Below the pieces are notes generated by a model. The model was not told the DNA's origin. It did not search any database and saw nothing but the letters and a program-made list of their open reading frames with translations. Position numbers and translations under genes: made by a program. Below are positions 12,163 to 21,688 of a DNA stretch of 64,000 bases, one piece after another. Source of the DNA: Neodontobutis hainanensis. Taxonomy: Eukaryota > Chordata > Actinopteri > Gobiiformes > Odontobutidae. The stretch covers positions 27,048-91,047 of the forward strand of contig JALDNG010000749.1 of NCBI GenBank assembly GCA_024349245.1, in the 5' to 3' direction. The first letter of the stretch is position 1. Each line of letters starts with the position of its first letter.

Positions 12163-13337
12163 AGATGGCAAAGACAAGAACGAAAAATTCAAAAGCATCT
12201 ATACACTGATTGAAAAAGCAATAAGAAGAAAATAAAATATTAAATCGGTTTTATTCCCATGTGTAACTAGTTGAAAATTATCAAGCAACAAAAGTGAACG
12301 GCTGTAGCATGATGGTTTGTTAAGGATTAAATTTATCTCTCATCTATCGGTATTAAGATTTAAAGTATCATTTACAGTCAATTAAAAGATTTTCTCAGAT
12401 TGGAAATAAGAACCATCGGGTTGGTTACAAATGACAAAGATAACGAGTAAATAGCCACCTTTTAAATTTTTTTTGAAAGAATAATTAAGGAACGGGTATA
12501 ATCACAACAGAATACTGCCTTTTTATGTGAACTATTCCGCTTAAAAAAATTTTGCTTTTTCCTATATCAGTTGATAAAATACATTTTATGCAATTATTTG
12601 TAATTATAGTAACTCATTCTTGAATGCGTAAAAACAATATATGCTTATTATCACGCATTAATTTATGGTTATTTATTATTAAACCCACAATGAACGCTTC
12701 TTTAAATATAACTCACATCAAACTCAAGTAAAGGACGTAGTAAACATAATCAATAAGAACAAAAAATTTTAAATAAACTGGAAAAAAGAACATTGGCAAA
12801 TTTTAGTATGAAATTTAAAATATTAACAGGAACAAAAAGGTGTAAGTATCTACGACCAAAAATTGAGTAGAATAGTCTGAAGCATCAATTTACCCAGTGA
12901 TTATTATTTGTCAAAAAATATGTTGAATAAGGCAAATCGATCAAAAACTGAATAAGATATCAAAGATAATAAAATTTTCAGAATAGTTTTAAAAATTAAC
13001 AATAAAACGAATAGATATGAAGTGTAAAATTTGCCAATACGCAAAAAATGGCAAACATGTTTAAATTTAATCCTCAATAGATATGAACTGCGCTTGCGAG
13101 AGTAAGGGCCATAATTGAGACAAACGTAAACAATATGATAAAATAGAATTGACATTCTCCCATATATTTGAGCAAAACCATAGAAATAGCAGATTATAAA
13201 ATAAAGAAGTTAAAAAATATATAACTTAGAACAGGAAACGATAAAAAGTTTTAGAAAATGATAGTTGAGCAAAATAAAATCAATCTGGAAATAAGCTTTA
13301 TTATTTAATCAGTAAAATGGCTAAATTAATAAAAATA
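12163..13337. other. Non-coding, nothing recognised
   Basis: AT-rich. The minus-strand open stretch at 12904-13155 is mostly Phe/Leu/Ile codons and looks like chance. Confidence 0.35.
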
Positions 13338-13595
13338 TCATACTTCAAGCTCATGGGAACAGTATTTGTAGCGTATGTATCTTGGCGACATTTTAACCGC
13401 CTTTACAAACAAAATCGAAGCAATAATTATTGGGAGGTGCATTTGGGTTCTTTTCAACCTTGATAAAGCGAGTATGCGAGACATTTCAAAACTTGTGCCA
13501 AAATATCTGATTAATTCTTTCGCTGAACTAAGCGTGTAACCAGCCAAATCTAAAATCATAAAAATTATAACATGTGAAAGAGGCTGATTCAGCAA
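13338..13595 (-). other. Unassigned open stretch
   Basis: An 85-codon open stretch on the minus strand of a GC-richer patch. Its content (GYTLSSAKELIRYFGTSF, then KRTQMHLPIIIASILFV) is more protein-like than most chance frames here. It begins at a non-ATG codon. An acceptor-like ttttatgattttag lies inside it, just before the segment starting DLAGY or FGW in the other frame. In another frame an ATG follows a TATA-like tttatata directly. No family is recognised, so gene status is uncertain. Confidence 0.2.
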
Positions 13596-13870
13596 CGTCC
13601 ATTATATAAATCCCCATTTTTATCAAACAACACGCACGCGTGATATATTAATATCTATTAATTTTGATAATTCTTGAATTTAAAATCTCTCCTTTTATTG
13701 ATAGGTTGACATAAAAGATTTACACAACATCGATTATATACTCGTCTATAGCGCTGCTTGGGACTTGTTTGCTACTTTTGCTGGAGTTTTGAAAATACAA
13801 TAAATGTGTGAACTTTTCAAAAAGTGCTATTTTACATTTAGAGTTTATTCAGGGCATGTTTAGGCATTAG

Positions 13871-13969
13871 GAGGAACGAGAAAGCTGAGTTGCGATGTCG
13901 CCGCAATGTGGTTAGAAATCTATTTTAAAATTTATTATCTGAAAATCCCTGACGATTAAACTTTGTGTA
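13871..13969 (+). CDS. Possible terminal exon, unknown
   Basis: After an acceptor-like catgtttag a 33-codon frame runs to TAA. It begins ALGGTRKLSCDVAAMWLEIY and ends in LKIPDD. It is GC-richer than its flanks. It is preceded at about 13750 by another short acceptor-led frame (AAWDLFATFAGVLKIQ then stop). No family is recognised and no splice partner was established. Confidence 0.18.
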
Positions 13970-14643
13970 TTTTGATATAAATTTGTTTATGAAACAGGAT
14001 TTACTCCTAGGATAAAACTTTAGGGTATGATAATTTTTATTACTGGTTAAGTTACTTCCATAGTTGTGCAACCTCTTTATATCCAGTTATCTTGACACAA
14101 TTAAAAAATCAAAATCTGGTGTGTATTAATTCTGAAAAAAATTCTTCGCCTTACCATCAAATACTCGTGGCACGCTACCTGCTTTTCTTTCTTACAAAAT
14201 TTAATATAAATTCATGACTAAGACATATCGTAAATTTCTATTTCACCTTTTCGAAAACTATTTTGAATTAAAAAATATAAACAATGATAAAAACGTATTT
14301 TTATGTTTCCGTTTTTATTTCCATCCATCATATAAGAGAGAATACAACTGCCAATTTTTAGAGTTTTTGATGAACGGCGGAAAATGTAAAATATTAAACA
14401 AAATCAGGGAAATCGTTTTAAAACTTATCGATGTGCTCTTCACAAATAAGATGATGATCTTGATAAGAATAAAAACAAAAATGAGTCGTAAAGAAGGTAA
14501 CTTCTGAATATGAGGCTCTGGAGGTATCAGAAGAGTTTTACCCACTCAATGATATTCACCATATTCATAAACAAGTCAAATTTAAATAACATAGCATTGA
14601 TGAAATTTTTTTGAACAAGATTTAAAAACAGCAATCCAGCTTC

Positions 14644-14934
14644 TTGAATAAAATTTGGCAAACTTATGCATTAGATTCTGGCATAGTATGTGATAAAAGT
14701 GTTAAGTATTTTTATAATCGAAAAATCATAGAGAAGATTTTTATACATGGGTTATTCCGACAATTTGTCACTTTTTATAAAACTATAAGTAATTGGCTGC
14801 TGAACTCAATCCGTGCCGATTCTATTTATTATTTCTCCTGCAAGTTATTTGTTGAAGTAAATTCAGGCTCATTATCAAACCCCGATATAGATTCAACTGA
14901 CTGGGAAAATATTTTTAATACTCCAAGGAAATAG
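14644..14934 (+). other. Unassigned open stretch
   Basis: A 96-codon open stretch on the plus strand whose first codon is TTG, not ATG. Its second half (LSNPDIDSTDWENIFNTPRK, ending at TAG) is varied and acidic, unlike chance AT-driven frames. It could be a last exon or a decayed gene. A candidate first exon of another gene lies just beyond it on the opposite strand (15028-15108). Confidence 0.22.
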
Positions 14935-15027
14935 TATAAGCATAAGACATGTCACAAATTTTAAGAAACGTGAATAAATCGAGGCGTATTAAGAAGACAC
15001 AAAACGACTGACGCCGGATATTCTTAC

Positions 15028-15108
15028 CATGTAAAAACCGAAAAACAATTTTGGCGGGAAATTTCGAAATGGTCGACTTCTTTGGATTTTTTGAATTTTC
15101 AAAATCAT
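15028..15108 (-). CDS. Possible first exon with strong donor
   Basis: On the minus strand an ATG at 15106-15108, with A at position -3 (gaaacATG), opens a 27-codon frame. It ends exactly in phase 0 at a near-consensus donor, TACATG|gtaaga, at 15027. The product begins MILKIQKIQRSRPFRNF and ends FFGFYM. It is basic and looks like an N-terminal presequence or start of a small protein. No next exon was identified downstream (lower coordinates). In the other frame the same bases are also open, so the call rests on the start codon and donor. Confidence 0.25.
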
Positions 15109-15967
15109 GTTTCAACTAAATACACGAGTAACTAAGCACTGTTAACAGTTTGGATTTCTGTTTTTATTTTATTCGTATATGAAAGAGAGCTTTAGAACAA
15201 CATGAGGGAATAAATAACTGTAAATTAACTAGAGGCAGACAAGCAAAGTGAACTTATATGGCTTTATCAAATACATTCAAATAAAAATTTCTAACATTTG
15301 CTCATTAAGCAGAGTACCAAAAATAATTAAAGATTACACATTATACTGGTTGTTTACTTTTTTGATGATATTTAGAAAAAAACTAGGTTAGCACAAAATC
15401 TTGAAAAGAAAATATTTTGTAAGGTTTTATGTGATAAAGAAGACAACTGGAGCTGATACAACTAAGAGTATCCTTCATATGGTGGAAAAAGGTCTTTATC
15501 TAAAATTTATTCAGATATGGATATTATAGTGGAAGCAATTGAAGATTGAGGATAATTATGTCAGTCCAGGGATTTTAGATTCAAAATTGAGATTTTTTCT
15601 TGTGTTCTCTGAATGTTCATTTGATTTTGTTGTTAATGATTCTGCTAAATTTTGCCAAAGTAAAATATTTTTTAGTCTCACAACGTTTTTATAATTTCTT
15701 TAAAAATCACTTCATCTTTGTGAAATATTTAAATGGTCGTATTTCTTGTATCGATGTTAAAAAGAGTAAAAATTATGGAATGTGTCTCGTTTAAGCTCTT
15801 AAAAATTTGCCTAGACATCACCATGATAACTATAATGTTCTGGTATAACCCTACACTGTGTAGAGATCAGTGAAAATCCTAGATAGGCAATCATAAAAGA
15901 AAATAGACGCCTTCATTTAAAAATAAACAATTCATCTGACATAAGTCTGACCTAGGCGGTAGTTTGG

Positions 15968-16273
15968 ATGGTGATATGTTGTTTCTTTGAGGCACACACT
16001 TGCCGAAACTTGACGAACCAACAATCATCCTTAAAAAGGGGCCCCGATGATAGAAACCCTATAAAAAGAGCTGCACTATGGAAATATCCTCCACTTAAAC
16101 CTCATTCAGGGGACCAACGGATAGTTCTGGCTCGCCTTGCTCTCTCGAATAAAACAGAATTTATCGAATATGAAAGATTAGTTTGGTGCTCGGTTCCCAA
16201 AATTATGTTCGAATACGGAGGAAGAAATTATCAAGAAAGTTGTGGAGAGTTAATTTTAACATTGAAAATTTAA
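15968..16273 (+). pseudogene. Fragment with glutathione S-transferase-like end
   Basis: A 101-codon open frame in a clear GC-rich island. The final third (about residues 65-95) contains FIEY, then VPKIMFEYGGRNYQES. This resembles the N-terminal thioredoxin-like part of animal GSTs, where Tyr-Phe...Arg-Gly-x-x-E-P-I-R-L is followed by a helix and [EA]Y-x-G-x-x-Y-E-[DE]. The catalytic-tyrosine and RG-E parts are not intact, and residues 1-60 do not match GST. I infer a decayed or partial GST exon. Chance similarity over about 20 residues cannot be excluded. Confidence 0.25.
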
Positions 16274-19200
16274 GTATATTTATGTTTTCGATCAGGAAAT
16301 AGATATTGAGTTCATTCATTTAATTTTAATGGGTTAATCTATAAAAGGAGTTTTGAGCTTAAATTAGTTAATCGTTTTACAAATAGAGTATAAAACAATA
16401 CTGAAGATAAAAAATCTTCTTTATACTTTCATTTTCCATGCTTAATTATAACCGAAGTTTCTGAAAATAGATAAAAGATATTTCAAAATAGTTAAGGTTC
16501 AAGAAATACTTTATGAAAAGATATTGGTTAATTTAACATGTATCTTGAGACCATAAAATGATGGAACTTTATTCAACATTTACTGAATTAAAAGAGTGAA
16601 GAGAGTTTTTAAGATAAGTTATTTATATCTTAAAACTATTCTTTAAAAACTTATTCAAATAAACGACACCATTTCGTTCATCTGTGGTATTAAATATTAA
16701 TTTATATATACTCGCGTTTTTGGGTGGAGTACAGTGGAAGAGGATCGCCTAGGTTGCAGAATACTCTTACTTTGAACATGGTTATATTGAAGAGTGAGAA
16801 TTTTGACAATTGAATCAGCAATGAAAAATAGTATATTCATTTTCTTCTAAATTTTGAATAAAAAATAGATTATTTTAAATTTTATAAATATAATTTTCTC
16901 ATTTCTAGTTATTACGTATCCATACTTTTATTGTTACATAATAAACAATAAAAGAAAGCTTATTAACCTTTGATTCTACTTTATCATCTTAAAGACCGGA
17001 AATAAACAGAGAAAGAATACAGAAATATTGTTAGTAATATTCTTTTCATAGTTGCGCAGTCTCAATTAAATCTTGTAGAACTTCATATGTTTCAAAGATC
17101 TCAGTCTACATAAATTTAGAAACCTGAATTCTAAACTTGTTCCCCATATTTAATAAAACAAAGAAAGACCACCTCACTTTTATCGTTGCGCATATACAGT
17201 AGATATGGATCACGCAATTTTCCAAAACTGTAAACATGCAATGAACCGAATTATATTTTTCTTAATTTATCTAAATGCTTGTGAAATAAAATTTTTATAA
17301 GGCTATAAATCGATATTTTAGCCATGATAAATAGAAATATGTTGTAAAACCGTTACAAATTATAAAATTTCACCTGTTGAAATCAAAAAAATCTACATTA
17401 GTCATGGAAATTAAATATGAGAAAAATAATTAAAAAACCGTCATGATAAAAAAACAGATACTTTTCATGAATATACAAAATTTGGCATGCGGTGTAAGCG
17501 CCAAATTAAAATCTACATAGTGAAGTTATTCTAATCTCTATTGAAGCTGGAATAAATAGAGAATTATTATATTTTCAATCAATATGGTAGCAAATTTTAA
17601 TAAATTAACATTTTACTCATTGATTTTTTTCAATTATTTTTCTTTAATTTATTGAGACAGTTTTACAACATATAATTTTCTTGGATTTAAAACCTATAAT
17701 GTTAAGCTTCTATTTCTTAATTTTTTATTTGATTTGACTTAGAATTTGAGGGAATATTTTATTAAAATTGCCTCCTACCTCTCGTCTTCGATGGTTCAGG
17801 CATCAATATTAAATTTACTTTTATCTTTCAAATTTCTAAATTTTAATGTTTATATAAGAATACAGATTGAAACGATCACAAGATTATGTTTTTAATACAG
17901 TATTAAATATCCTTCTGTCTCCTTATAAAAGCGAAACATATATAGTTTCAAAATTCACAACAAGATGATTGCCAATAATGACAGCTTATTTATATTGAGA
18001 ACACTAATTATCAAATTCTCGGAGACCACGATATGTAAAGATTACTATCTAAGTCAACCCCTGACAAGTGATTCTACGTTAATTTATTGGGCGAAGTAAG
18101 TATAATTGAAGGTTATACTTTTTAAAGATGATTTAAAGAAATGGAAATACTACCGTTAAATTATGGAATTGCATTTTAGATTATTAGTCGACCTCTGTGA
18201 AAATAGTTACCCCTTTAATAGATGACAATAAATATTCAGCAAATCGATATAAAAAATTGGTGATTTAGAAAAGATTCGAAAAAGGAGGCTCGATGACTTA
18301 TCGAACTTCCATGAAATTTTGTGAAAAAGAAATAACTTCAATATCGAAAATTCGTCAACGACCTAAAAATTCACCACTGATATTAGATTATGATAACTAA
18401 ATTTAATGAAAGATTATAATCTCTATAATTTAAGCCAAATATTCTCAACACATGAAACCGATGTGCATCCAGAAATTGTTTTGAAATGTTTTAAAGCCCT
18501 TTAATTTTCATAGAAAATTAAAACGTCTAAATCGGAATGAAGAAATTACGCGAGGTTAATGAAAAACTAATATTCGTGAATTTACATCTGTCTCATTGAA
18601 TTCACATAAGATATAAATTGACGAGAACCTCTTTAATCTGCATTTGACTAAACCCATCTGTGGTCATGAGCGGGTACAAATACAAATCCAGTTGTTTATA
18701 ATGCTAGATGAACGTATGTATTTAAGGTAGTTGAAAAAAAGCATCCAAATTTGTATGATCCGAAGAATATTTGATCGAAGATACGGTGGCAAAATATTTA
18801 AACAATTTATCGCAACAAATTGTTTGGCATTTCGGAAAGACAAAAAAATTAAACGTTGGTTAAGGAATATGTAAGGTTGAATCATCCATTTCAAGAATTT
18901 ATAAACACTTCTCCATTTTATTTCGTTTATTTACTAAGATAAAATCACTTTCTCAGCAAATTAGGGGGAGTATTTTAGAAGAGTAAAAAATTTCTAAAGA
19001 AGAGACGAAACAACAATTGAAACGTAGGATCGTTAAACTTGGATTAAATATTATTGTTCACATATATTTCTGGTATATATGCAAATTACATTTTACATAT
19101 CGCATTATCTTTCAACAACCCCACCGGGAAGAGGCACTCTAAGGAATAAACATAATTTTTGTATTTAAATAATTTTAAAATTTTGTGCAGGCTCTATCCT

Positions 19201-19702
19201 GGTTGGTGAAAATGACATTAAAGAATCGAAAATCCCACTGAGCATTTAATCATTTTTGCATGTTTTGACCTCTCATGTGTGAACTGCTCTTCCACTGCAC
19301 GTATATAGACAATAAAGAATAGAAAACAACATTACCAGGTCTAAACAAAAAGATAAATCATACTAGGAAACCAACGAAACCTGTCAATTTGAAAGTCTGC
19401 TCAAATATATTTAAAGCATAAAAATTGATTATCTGATTCAAATAAATTCGAAAAATGTAGTGATGAATATTTATCAAATAATAATAAAAAATACTGTTTC
19501 CGGATCATCTAATCAAAAACATATAAACAAAGGCCGGAATTTAAGTGCGAGACAGGAGTATGGATATAAAATTTTATATTAAATGGGGAAATTTGCTGCT
19601 TTAAAATATAGCTGTTAAGCTAGACATCTTCAGATAAAATTTGAGAGTGAACCTGTAAAAAGGGAAAAATAAGCGTATTATCATAACATGGTAAAATTAT
19701 TT
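16274..19702. other. Mostly non-coding stretch
   Basis: No firm gene. A GC-richer patch at about 16710-16790 (plus strand reading LAFLGGVQWKRIA then stop) is unassigned. So is a short acceptor-led frame at about 19189-19240 (tttgtgcag, then ALSWLVKMTLKNRKSH and stop). The minus-strand open stretch at 18664-18894 is not recognised. Confidence 0.3.
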
Positions 19703-20050
19703 CTATTTTTCTGCCTGTTCATGGGCTGGTATGAATTTTCCATATAGTTTATCAAACCTATAATGAACTTCCCACCAAATAGCGCAATGAACCAGATAAC
19801 AAACCAATAATATGATTGTATATTTAGGACCATACCTCAGTATAGTAAGTTTACTCTTTCTTTTAATGTCCTCCATTATTCCTTTAAAGATAGGAACCTC
19901 GTAGGGTGAAACGTGAAACTGAATTACGTTTCTAACGTATGCAGCATGCCCAGCTTCTAAATGAAATTCAAAAATTTTTCTTCTTGAGCCAGGAACTCTC
20001 GGCGTGTAACGACTCTGAAAGGAGAATATGTCACTCCAAAAATTGCGCAT
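19703..20050 (-). CDS. UQCRQ: UQCRQ-like cytochrome bc1 complex subunit (QP-C)
   Basis: A 115-residue product resembling ubiquinol-cytochrome c reductase subunit QP-C (yeast Qcr8). This small subunit of respiratory complex III sits in the inner mitochondrial membrane next to cytochrome b. The family shape is GxLAxVRxVIxxxLSPFEQxxFxGxxxxxxRRxxxxxLRxxPxxxxxYLxY. Here it appears as GHAAYVRNVIQFHVSPYEV, then FKGIMEDIKRKSKLTILRYGP, then one transmembrane segment (TIILLVCYLVHCAIWW). Usual length is about 80-90 residues; this copy is longer at both ends. A 3' splice-site-like ttctcctttcag lies in frame inside the 5' part (exon could start at 20014 with SRYTPRV), so the first 12 residues may be intron. 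ATG at 20048-20050 has A at -3. The gene ends at TAG. Assignment is from remembered family features. Confidence 0.7.
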   Translation of the reverse strand: MRNFWSDIFSFQSRYTPRVPGSRRKIFEFHLEAGHAAYVRNVIQFHVSPYEVPIFKGIMEDIKRKSKLTILRYGPKYTIILLVCYLVHCAIWWEVHYRFDKLYGKFIPAHEQAEK

Positions 20051-20417
20051 CGTCCAGATTTAAATTACAAAATACGCATGCGCCTTTATAAAATGGAATG
20101 TTTTAACAATTATTTCTTTATGATCCACTAAAAATATTTTAGCATTTTTACGGTCAAAAAACTACTTGTAACTAATTCGCTCTCTACTAAGTGCGCACGA
20201 GTAGATTTTGTATTCCTTAATTCAAATTTAATATATTTAAAATTTTGCAACGCTCAATTGTAACTGATTAACGCCTTCGCCGGAAGTAAAAATGGTTTTA
20301 ACACAAAAACAATGATCATTATATTGAAGAGGAAACAGTAGAAAATCAAATTATTTTTATATCAAACAATATCATAAAAATCTACAAGTTATTTCCAATT
20401 ATCTATGTGCGCATGCC
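20042..20417 (-). promoter_or_regulatory. Candidate promoter with NRF-1 and GABP-like sites
   Basis: Directly upstream of the UQCRQ-like start, GC-containing palindromes stand out in AT-rich DNA. ACGCATGCGCC lies at 20074-20084 and TGCGCATGCC at 20408-20417; both are close to the NRF-1/ewg core GCGCATGCGC. GTGCGCAC lies at 20191-20198, and TGCGCA at 20044-20049 overlaps the ATG. An ETS/GABP (NRF-2)-type CCGGAAGT sits at about 20280-20287. A TATA-like tttataaagg (minus strand) is at 20083-20092. NRF-1 and GABP are known regulators of nuclear genes for respiratory-chain subunits. Function here is inferred from position and motif only. Confidence 0.45.
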
Positions 20418-20536
20418 TGCGATCACAAGAAAATAGATTATTGAATTATACTCTGTGAAAAGTTCAAAAATTATATTATTAACACGTTTAGATTTTTGTG
20501 ATATCAAATGCTTAAACCCATATATATAAATTGTTT

Positions 20537-20640
20537 TTATTTAGGTGATGCCTTTTTCTTCAAAGGTTCATCTTCCTTAAATTCTTCATATTTTACAATA
20601 ATTTTTGGAAATTCGCGAAATCCAAAAATACAAATTTTAA
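20537..20640 (-). CDS. Terminal exon of an upstream gene, unknown protein
   Basis: On the minus strand an acceptor (tgtactcttacag) is followed at 20640 by a frame with two leading bases. It encodes 33 residues, starting KICIFGFREFPKIIVKYEEF and ending LKKKASPK, then TAA at 20537-20539. The charged, varied composition and lysine-rich tail look like a real C-terminus. It lies about 490 bp upstream of the UQCRQ-like start on the same strand, so the two genes would be head-to-tail. Exons at 20764-20844 and 21501-21684 may belong to the same gene, but their phases do not chain simply. Family not recognised. Confidence 0.45.
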
Positions 20641-20763
20641 CTGTAAGAGTACATAATGCAAGATTAAGGTTGTTTCAACAATGTCTAAGTTCATTATTTT
20701 ATTTTTAAGAATTAAATATTATTATAGAATCGAGAAGAGCTAAATTTTATGGAACAGTGGTAA

Positions 20764-20844
20764 TCAAATTGAGGCATGCTCCTTTAAGTCATTCCCTTCA
20801 ACGAGCTGAACGCAATACAAAATCGGTTTTCCGATGTTTGAGAT
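20764..20844 (-). CDS. Possible exon, unknown protein
   Basis: After an acceptor-like ttttgatag a 26-residue frame runs to TGA at 20764-20766. It begins ISNIGKPILYCVQLVEGNDL and ends KEHASI. A second, better acceptor (attgcgttcag) lies within it in the same frame. A different frame of the same bases is also open, so phase is unsure. It could be an alternative end or an internal exon of the gene ending at 20537. Confidence 0.28.
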   Translation of the reverse strand: MSNIGKPILYCVQLVEGNDLKEHASI

Positions 20845-21500
20845 CTATCAAAATAAAATAATTAGCAGAAAAATACAAACTTTTAACGACGCCTCCATTT
20901 AGAAATGTTTGTACAATTAACGATATTTTACAACCTTATTAATCTGTGTAAGCACGGACCTAACTCTTAAAAATTTTAGAAATCCTGTTTTTTTATAATA
21001 TGTTTGCTTTTTAATTGAATCATGAAAATCGCAGCACTTAGCACGACTACATATTAAAACGTAGTCACCGAAAGGATTAAAAAAATATAATTAAACAGAA
21101 AATATATCATTAAAGGACTAGCATGAAGGCAAATGGTCGTTAAGTGACAATTTTTCGTTGATGGGAAGAGATTAAAGTTGATTTTTATGAAATAAAAATA
21201 CATTTTGGTAAAATTTGTTGATTTTAATGATTCAAAGAGTGTATAAAGTTAATCTCATGCTATTCTGTAAAAATAGGTGTTTGTGATATAAATGTGCTTG
21301 ATATGCTCCGTTAAGTACTAAGAGTCATTTGAATAATGTTGTCTGAGAAATAAACACAACTTTAATTTTTCGCATTTATACTGCTCATAAATTGGTAATT
21401 ACAATTATGTATTAAACCATCTAAAATAAGCTTGAATCGAAGAATTATCTGTTGTATGAATGAATTCAAAGAATACGTCATTTGAATCTCGTACATTAAC

Positions 21501-21684
21501 CATTGATGGTCACGCCAACATCTCTTCATTTGGGTCGATTTGAATCTTTCAACGAACTCTTCACAAACATAAACCGAATCTATATTTTCCTCCGTGACAA
21601 AGAATCGGAAAGGAAAAGTTATTTTAAAGTCAATTTTCGAAGGAAATACATAAGGAATATTTCTTCCCATTGTAGTAAATCTTT
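21501..21684 (-). CDS. Probable internal exon, unknown protein
   Basis: On the minus strand a pyrimidine-containing acceptor (gagaattttcag) precedes a 184-nt open segment ending at a weak donor (CATCAATG|gttaat). It encodes about 60 residues, including MGRNIPYVFPSKIDFKITF, then FRFFVTEENIDSVYVCEEF and KRCWRDHQW. The content is varied, with cysteines and tryptophans that chance AT-rich frames rarely give. The plus strand is also open here (21503-21688) but lacks matching splice signals. No family is recognised. It lies upstream of the terminal exon at 20537-20640 on the same strand. Confidence 0.4.
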
Positions 21685-21688
21685 CTGA

